A stretch of DNA of 5,661 nt, from contig DASZMZ010000110.1 in assembly GCA_035551455.1 (NCBI GenBank), positions 1 through 5,661 on the forward strand. The letters are read 5' to 3'. The position numbers and the translations under genes were made by a program. Shown here piece after piece: positions 1 to 3,258 of the stretch. Origin of the DNA: Sulfopaludibacter sp035551455. GTDB taxonomy: Bacteria; Acidobacteriota; Terriglobia; Bryobacterales; Bryobacteraceae. Below the pieces are notes generated by a model, which had not been told where the DNA came from, did not search any database, and saw only the letters and a list, made by a program, of their open reading frames with translations. The first letter of the stretch is position 1, and every line of letters begins with the position of its first letter.

Positions 1-1
1 C

Positions 2-196
2 TGGGCGGTGGCGCACCGCATCTGCAAGGTCATCTGGCTGATCATGCACGAAGAAGTGGAATATGAAGAGAAGGGATCCGCTCCGCTTAGCCCCAAAGTT
101 CTCAATCGCAAACTCCAGCGCTTAATCAAGGAATTTGCTAAGGCTGGCATTGATGCCCACGCTGCGATGGCCCAAGCAGTCACGGCGCTTCCGTAG
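2..196 (+). CDS. IS110-family transposase, C-terminal fragment (5' end outside window)
   Basis: Reading from base 2, the frame gives 64 residues and a TAG stop at 194-196. It begins WAVAHRICKVIWLIMHEEV and continues with a basic helix (LNRKLQRLIKEFAKAGID). The pattern W-A-V-A-H-R-x-C-x-x-I-W followed by an E/Y-rich stretch and a basic helix is what I recognise from the extreme C-terminus of IS110-family transposases, after the transposase_20 domain. These enzymes combine a RuvC-like DEDD domain with a C-terminal serine domain and catalyse bridge-RNA-guided recombination. The catalytic residues would lie upstream and cannot be seen, so whether the gene is intact is unknown. The GTG at 8-10 is inside the protein, not a true start. 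The fragment is less GC-rich than the genes that follow, which fits a mobile origin. Family call is from pattern memory, not a search. Confidence 0.75.
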   Translation, partial: WAVAHRICKVIWLIMHEEVEYEEKGSAPLSPKVLNRKLQRLIKEFAKAGIDAHAAMAQAVTALP

Positions 197-272
197 CGGC
201 AGTTTCGGGGGGATTTTCGGGGGTGTCGGGATGGGCCTGTCGGTTATGGGCCTGCACCCCGACCTGCACGTA
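197..272 (+). mobile_element. Probable 3' non-coding end of the IS110-type element (boundary unknown)
   Basis: This G-rich stretch follows the transposase stop. It contains ATGGGCCTG twice (231-239 and 246-254, period 15) and an inverted pair GGGGTG (220-225) / CACCCC (255-260) that encloses both repeats. IS110-family elements usually lack classical terminal inverted repeats, so the IS boundary cannot be placed by eye. In the IS1111 subgroup the guide (bridge) RNA is encoded downstream of the transposase; in the IS110 subgroup it lies upstream. I cannot tell the subgroup from the visible residues, so a bridge-RNA role here is only a possibility. The next feature looks like host flanking DNA, which would put the IS end at or before about 272. 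Confidence 0.35.
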
Positions 273-303
273 GGATAGGCTTTAGCCTGTCCAGCCGGTT
301 TTT
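273..303 (+). repeat. Inverted repeat/hairpin with T-run: REP-like element or terminator
   Basis: GGATAGGC (273-280) pairs with GCCTGTCC (285-292) over 8 bp with one G-U wobble and a TTTA loop. Six bases later comes TTTTT (299-303). On the plus strand this could act as an intrinsic terminator behind the transposase, though the T-run is set back from the stem. The core AGGCTTTAGCCTGT also resembles a short palindrome I recall as dispersed between genes in acidobacterial genomes; that is memory, not a search. Both arms are intact. Confidence 0.5.
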
Positions 304-380
304 CGACCCTGTGAGCAGAGCTCGGCCTTCAAATTGGGTTCGTTCCGCAATTGCTCGGAAGCCGGCCTGCCTAAACGGGG

Positions 381-392
381 TAAACTATCCCC
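381..392 (+). promoter_or_regulatory. Candidate -10 element directly ahead of the S9 peptidase start (possible leaderless transcript)
   Basis: TAAACT (381-386) fits the TANNNT -10 pattern and ends six bases before the ATG at 393. That spacing is typical of leaderless mRNAs in bacteria that use them. No purine-rich Shine-Dalgarno sequence lies at a normal distance; the only G-run is GGGG at 377-380. I see no -35 hexamer at 16-19 bp. GGGG (377-380) and CCCC (389-392) flank the hexamer symmetrically, so a small operator or hairpin is also possible. Confidence 0.35.
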
Positions 393-2402
393 ATGTCTTA
401 TTTGCGATTGCTCGTGGCCGTGGCTTGCTGTTCCGCGTTTGGCCAGACAGCGCGCCACCCTTTGCGGCTGGATGATCTCGACCGGATTCGCGACGTGCGG
501 GATCCCCAATGCTCGCCCGACGGCCAGTGGGTGGCCTACGTCCTGGGAACCACCGACGCCAAGGATGACAAGCGCGATTCCGATATCTGGATGGTGAGCT
601 ACGACGGCAAAACCAATCTGCGTTTGACGTCGAGTCCGGAGAGCGAGAGCTCCCCGCGGTGGAGTCCGGACGGCAAGTTTCTGGCGTTCCTCTCTTCGCG
701 GCCCGGCAAGGCGAAGGGCAATCAGGTCTGGCTGCTCGACCGGCAGGGCGGCGAGGCCGTGCAGCTTACGGATGTGAAGGGACGGCTCCAGGGGTATGAA
801 TGGTCTCCGGATTCGAAGCGGCTCGCGCTGGTGATCGGCGATCCCGATCCCGAAGCCGAGGGCGGCGCCGAAGGCGGCAAACCCAAGACGCCGAAGCCCA
901 TCGTGATCGACCGGTATAAGTACAAACAGGATGGCGCGGGGTACCTGACGGCAGACCGCCACAGCTACATCTACCTGTTCGACGTGGCCACCAAAAAGCT
1001 GGAGCGCCTCACGGCGGGTAAGGTGGACGAGGCGGCGCCTTCATGGAGTCCCGACGGCATGCACATCGCTTACATGAGCAATCATGCCAAGAATGCCGAT
1101 CGCGACCATTACAGTCAGGTGTATGTGGCAGAGGCGAAGACCGGCGCGGCGGAGAAGCAACTGAGTCCGCTCTCGATGCCGGCGGAGCGTGGACGGCCCG
1201 AATGGAGTCCCGACGGGAAGTGGATCGCCTTCCAGGTGGGCGAGGGCAATCAGTACGAAGAATACGCCATGGCGCACCTGGCGGTGGTGCCGGCCGACGG
1301 AAGCATGACGCCCACGCTGGTGAAGGCGACCGAGGCGCTCGATCGCGGCGTCGGCTCCCCGCGGTTTTCGGCGGACGGCGCGTCGCTAACGTTTCTGGTG
1401 ACCGACGACCGGTCGGTGTATCCGGCCGTGGCCAAGGTGACCGGGGGCAGCGCCGAGCGGCTGATGTCGTCCCCCATCGTAGTGACCAATCCGAGCGTGG
1501 CGAAGAGTTGCTCGGTGGTGGTGTCGGGCGGCGACTCGCGGCCGGGCGAGATCTTTGCCATGGAGGGCGGCAAACTGCGGCAATTGACGCATCAGAACGA
1601 TGCGCTGGTGGCCGAGTGGGAGATTCCGCCGACCGAAGAATTGAGTTTCAAGAGCAAGGACGGGACGGAGATCCACGGGCTCCTGACCCGGCCAGTCGGA
1701 TATACGGCGGGAACGAAAGTGCCGCTGCTCTTGCGGATTCACGGCGGCCCGAACGGACAGGACGCCCACAGCTTCAGCACGGAGCGGCAGATTTTCGCGG
1801 CGAACGGCTACGCGGTGCTTGCCGTGAACTATCGGGGCGGGTCGGGTCGCGGCCAGAAATACTCGCACGCCATCTTCGCGGATTGGGGCCGGCTGGAAGT
1901 CGAAGACCTGGAAGCCGGGGTGAATCACGTGATCGAGATGGGCGTGGCGGATCCCGAACGCCTCGGCGTGGGCGGGTGGAGCTACGGGGCCATCTTGACC
2001 GACTACATGATCGCGACGGACACCCGGTTTAAGGCGGCCACGAGCGGGGCAGGTACCGGCTTCGCGCTGTCATTCTACGGCACCGATCAGTACATCATCC
2101 AGTACGACTATGAGATCGGGCCGCCGTGGAAATCCCTCGACACGTATCTGAAGATTGCGTATCCGTTCCTGCATGCGGACCGGATCAAGACGCCGACCCT
2201 GTTTCTGGGCGGCGAGAAGGACTTCAATGTGCCCGTACAGGGCAGTCAGCAAATGTATCAGGCGCTGCGAAGTCTGGGCGTGGATACCCAGTTGATCATT
2301 TACCCGAATGAGAATCATGGGATCCAGCGGCCGAGTTATCAGCGGGACCGGAACGAGCGGTATCTGGCCTGGTACGACAAGTATTTGAAGAAGCGGCCGT
2401 GA
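393..2402 (+). CDS. Secreted S9-family serine peptidase (prolyl oligopeptidase / acylaminoacyl-peptidase type)
   Basis: This complete 669-residue protein should cleave short peptides, as S9 enzymes do. The N-terminus (MSYLRLLVAVACCSAFGQTA) is a short basic start plus hydrophobic core, which suggests Sec export to the periplasm with cleavage near residues 17-20. Residues about 25-415 form a beta-propeller: PD40-type blade motifs (SPDG, SPDS or SADG) occur near residues 40, 90, 137, 218, 271 and 325. The alpha/beta-hydrolase domain follows from about 420. Visible active-site elements are HGGP at 450-453 (oxyanion region), GWSYG with nucleophile Ser530, Asp610 in GGEKDFNVP, and His642 in NENHG. 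Length and order match the family. A charged Pro/Glu/Gly-rich insert (about residues 150-166) precedes IVIDRYKYKQDG, a segment I know from bacterial relatives. The ATG at 393 is chosen because it gives the signal peptide. Exact substrate preference (dipeptidyl versus acylaminoacyl) cannot be read from sequence alone. No frameshift or missing catalytic residue is seen. Confidence 0.95.
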   Translation: MSYLRLLVAVACCSAFGQTARHPLRLDDLDRIRDVRDPQCSPDGQWVAYVLGTTDAKDDKRDSDIWMVSYDGKTNLRLTSSPESESSPRWSPDGKFLAFLSSRPGKAKGNQVWLLDRQGGEAVQLTDVKGRLQGYEWSPDSKRLALVIGDPDPEAEGGAEGGKPKTPKPIVIDRYKYKQDGAGYLTADRHSYIYLFDVATKKLERLTAGKVDEAAPSWSPDGMHIAYMSNHAKNADRDHYSQVYVAEAKTGAAEKQLSPLSMPAERGRPEWSPDGKWIAFQVGEGNQYEEYAMAHLAVVPADGSMTPTLVKATEALDRGVGSPRFSADGASLTFLVTDDRSVYPAVAKVTGGSAERLMSSPIVVTNPSVAKSCSVVVSGGDSRPGEIFAMEGGKLRQLTHQNDALVAEWEIPPTEELSFKSKDGTEIHGLLTRPVGYTAGTKVPLLLRIHGGPNGQDAHSFSTERQIFAANGYAVLAVNYRGGSGRGQKYSHAIFADWGRLEVEDLEAGVNHVIEMGVADPERLGVGGWSYGAILTDYMIATDTRFKAATSGAGTGFALSFYGTDQYIIQYDYEIGPPWKSLDTYLKIAYPFLHADRIKTPTLFLGGEKDFNVPVQGSQQMYQALRSLGVDTQLIIYPNENHGIQRPSYQRDRNERYLAWYDKYLKKRP

Positions 2403-2405
2403 GGA

Positions 2406-2432
2406 TTCGTTAACTTCCGGTAGGGTTCGTTA
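2406..2432 (+). repeat. Two direct TTCGTTA repeats, 20 bp apart
   Basis: TTCGTTA occurs at 2406-2412 and again at 2426-2432, an exact 20-bp period (about two helical turns). They sit just after the peptidase stop and just ahead of the stem-loop preceding the next gene. This geometry would suit tandem binding half-sites for a regulator, but two 7-mers alone are weak evidence. Confidence 0.3.
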
Positions 2433-2433
2433 C

Positions 2434-2489
2434 TGTCCTGGTACCCCTGGCACTCGCACCACCAGCTAGAGGAGGTGCATACTAGGACA
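2434..2489 (+). promoter_or_regulatory. Nested stem-loop that sequesters a strong Shine-Dalgarno sequence
   Basis: Outer stem: TGTCCTGGTA (2434-2443) pairs with TACTAGGACA (2480-2489), 10 bp with one G-U. Inner stem: GCACCACC (2456-2463) pairs with GGAGGTGC (2471-2478), 8 positions with one A-A mismatch and loop AGCTAGA (2464-2470). The two stems are nested, with a 12-base bulge on the left and a single base on the right. The inner right arm contains most of AGGAGG (2470-2475), a near-perfect Shine-Dalgarno sequence. The structure ends two bases before the GTG at 2492. If transcribed, it should hide the ribosome site unless opened by a ligand, protein, temperature or upstream translation. The function is inference; the pairing is directly visible. 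Confidence 0.5.
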
Positions 2490-2491
2490 CT

Positions 2492-3016
2492 GTGATGATT
2501 GTTGTCGTTCTTATCTTGACCGGGCTAGCCGCGGCGCTGGTCCTGGTCTTCCGCCGGCTGGCGGTCCGTGCCTGCAAATTGCCGGTGACCGTGGAATGGA
2601 TGGAGGCTCTGTCCGTGGATCGGTACCGTCCGATGCTGCGCCTGCTGAATCAGGAAGATCTGACCTTCTTGAAAGCGCAGCCGGGCTTTCGTCCCGATAT
2701 GATCGGAAGGCTGCGGCGCCAGCGGTGCCACATCTTTAAAGGGTACTTGCGGAACCTGTCGACGGACTTCCAACTCACCTGCACCGCCCTGAAACTGGTC
2801 ATGCTGCATGCCGATGTGGACCGGCCCGATCTGGCTTCTGCGTTGGTTCGCGCTCAGGCCACATTTACTTACGGTCTGATGAAAACTCAAATGCACCTGG
2901 TGTTATACCGGCTGGGAATCGCCAGCGTAGACGTTACGGAACTGGTCCAGTTGTTCGACGGGATGCGGTTGGAATTGCGCACTCTCGTTCCAGCGGCCGA
3001 TGCCGGGCTCGCCTGA
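2492..3016 (+). CDS. Single-pass membrane-anchored protein of unknown function
   Basis: This ORF encodes 174 residues from the GTG at 2492, or 173 from the adjacent ATG at 2495; GTG and ATG are consecutive codons. Residues about 2-20 (MIVVVLILTGLAAALVLVF) are a clear transmembrane helix, followed at once by RR and further basic residues. By the positive-inside rule this suggests an outside N-terminus and a cytoplasmic C-terminal domain. The remaining roughly 145 residues look mainly helical and carry distinctive strings: DRYRPMLRLLNQED, FLKAQPGFRP, IFKGYLRNLSTDF, DRPDLA and VQLFDGMRLELRTLVPA. I associate this pattern with an uncharacterised protein repeatedly seen in acidobacterial genomes, but know no function and see no enzyme motif. 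AGGAGG at 2470-2475 is 16-19 bases from the start codons, unusually far, and lies in a hairpin. The gap from the peptidase is 89 bases, so readthrough is possible. Coding bias and membrane anchor support a real gene. Confidence 0.8.
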   Translation: MMIVVVLILTGLAAALVLVFRRLAVRACKLPVTVEWMEALSVDRYRPMLRLLNQEDLTFLKAQPGFRPDMIGRLRRQRCHIFKGYLRNLSTDFQLTCTALKLVMLHADVDRPDLASALVRAQATFTYGLMKTQMHLVLYRLGIASVDVTELVQLFDGMRLELRTLVPAADAGLA

Positions 3017-3084
3017 CACGACTACGTTTCGTAACTTGTAACGCCTGTCCCCATATACCCGCTCGATTCGGCCCCCTAAAACAC

Positions 3085-3113
3085 TCGATAAGCTGCCATA
3101 ACGGGCTTATTAT
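3085..3113 (+). promoter_or_regulatory. Candidate sigma70-type promoter for the TonB-dependent receptor
   Basis: TCGATA (3085-3090; 4 of 6 to TTGACA) is separated by exactly 17 bp from TATTAT (3108-3113; 5 of 6 to TATAAT). Transcription would start near 3120, giving a leader of about 140 bases before the receptor ATG. An imperfect dyad, GATAAGCT (3087-3094) with GGCTTATT (3104-3111), overlaps both hexamers, so a repressor could bind here. The region is noticeably more AT-rich than its surroundings. Confidence 0.4.
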
Positions 3114-3119
3114 TAGCAA

Positions 3120-3258
3120 CTTAAGCCATTTCCACTCGTGTTTCTCAATGCGAAACACCGGAAGCACCCAAGAATTCATTCTCGGATCTTTCCGGCGACT
3201 CCGCATAATGTCCCCCAGCAACTTTGGGGTCCTGTCGACTCAGTGGAGGGGTTTCAGA
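3120..3258 (+). promoter_or_regulatory. Structured 5' leader of the TonB-dependent receptor gene
   Basis: Two hairpins lie between the candidate promoter and the start codon. GTGTTTC (3138-3144) pairs perfectly with GAAACAC (3152-3158) around a 7-base loop. CCCCAG (3213-3218) pairs with TTGGGG (3224-3229), including one G-U, around loop CAACT. No T-run follows either, so they are not obvious terminators. The C-run at 3212-3216 could alternatively pair with the GGGG of the ribosome binding site at 3248-3251. No known riboswitch class is recognised. Confidence 0.35.
3244..3251 (+). promoter_or_regulatory. Ribosome binding site fixing the receptor start
   Basis: TGGAGGGG (3244-3251) contains GGAGG ending nine bases before the ATG at 3259. 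It supports that ATG over other candidates and agrees with the signal peptide that begins there. Confidence 0.75.

Noticed and set aside
393..431. Possible lipoprotein signal at Cys12/Cys13 of the peptidase
   Set aside because: Arg5 falls in the stretch that should be uncharged before the lipobox and the -3 residue is Ala, so ordinary signal peptidase I processing is more likely.
282..962. 226-codon minus-strand ORF
   Set aside because: It lies antisense to the start of the S9 peptidase, has low-complexity Arg/Pro/Leu composition, and has no motif or supported start.
1386..1928. 180-codon minus-strand ORF
   Set aside because: Antisense shadow of the peptidase catalytic region with no recognisable protein pattern.
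1043..2032. 329-codon plus-strand ORF in another frame of the peptidase
   Set aside because: Extremely Arg/Gly-rich translation typical of an off-frame reading; the peptidase frame carries all the catalytic motifs.
2424..2495. Short open frame ending in TGA at 2493-2495 that overlaps the ATG of the next gene (TGATG)
   Set aside because: The frame has no usable start at a proper distance from AGGAGG; the only GTG (2475) overlaps the Shine-Dalgarno itself. Translational coupling is not supported.
3062..3089. CTCGAT at 3062-3067 and 3084-3089
   Set aside because: A 6-mer repeated once at 22-bp spacing is expected by chance often enough to carry no weight.
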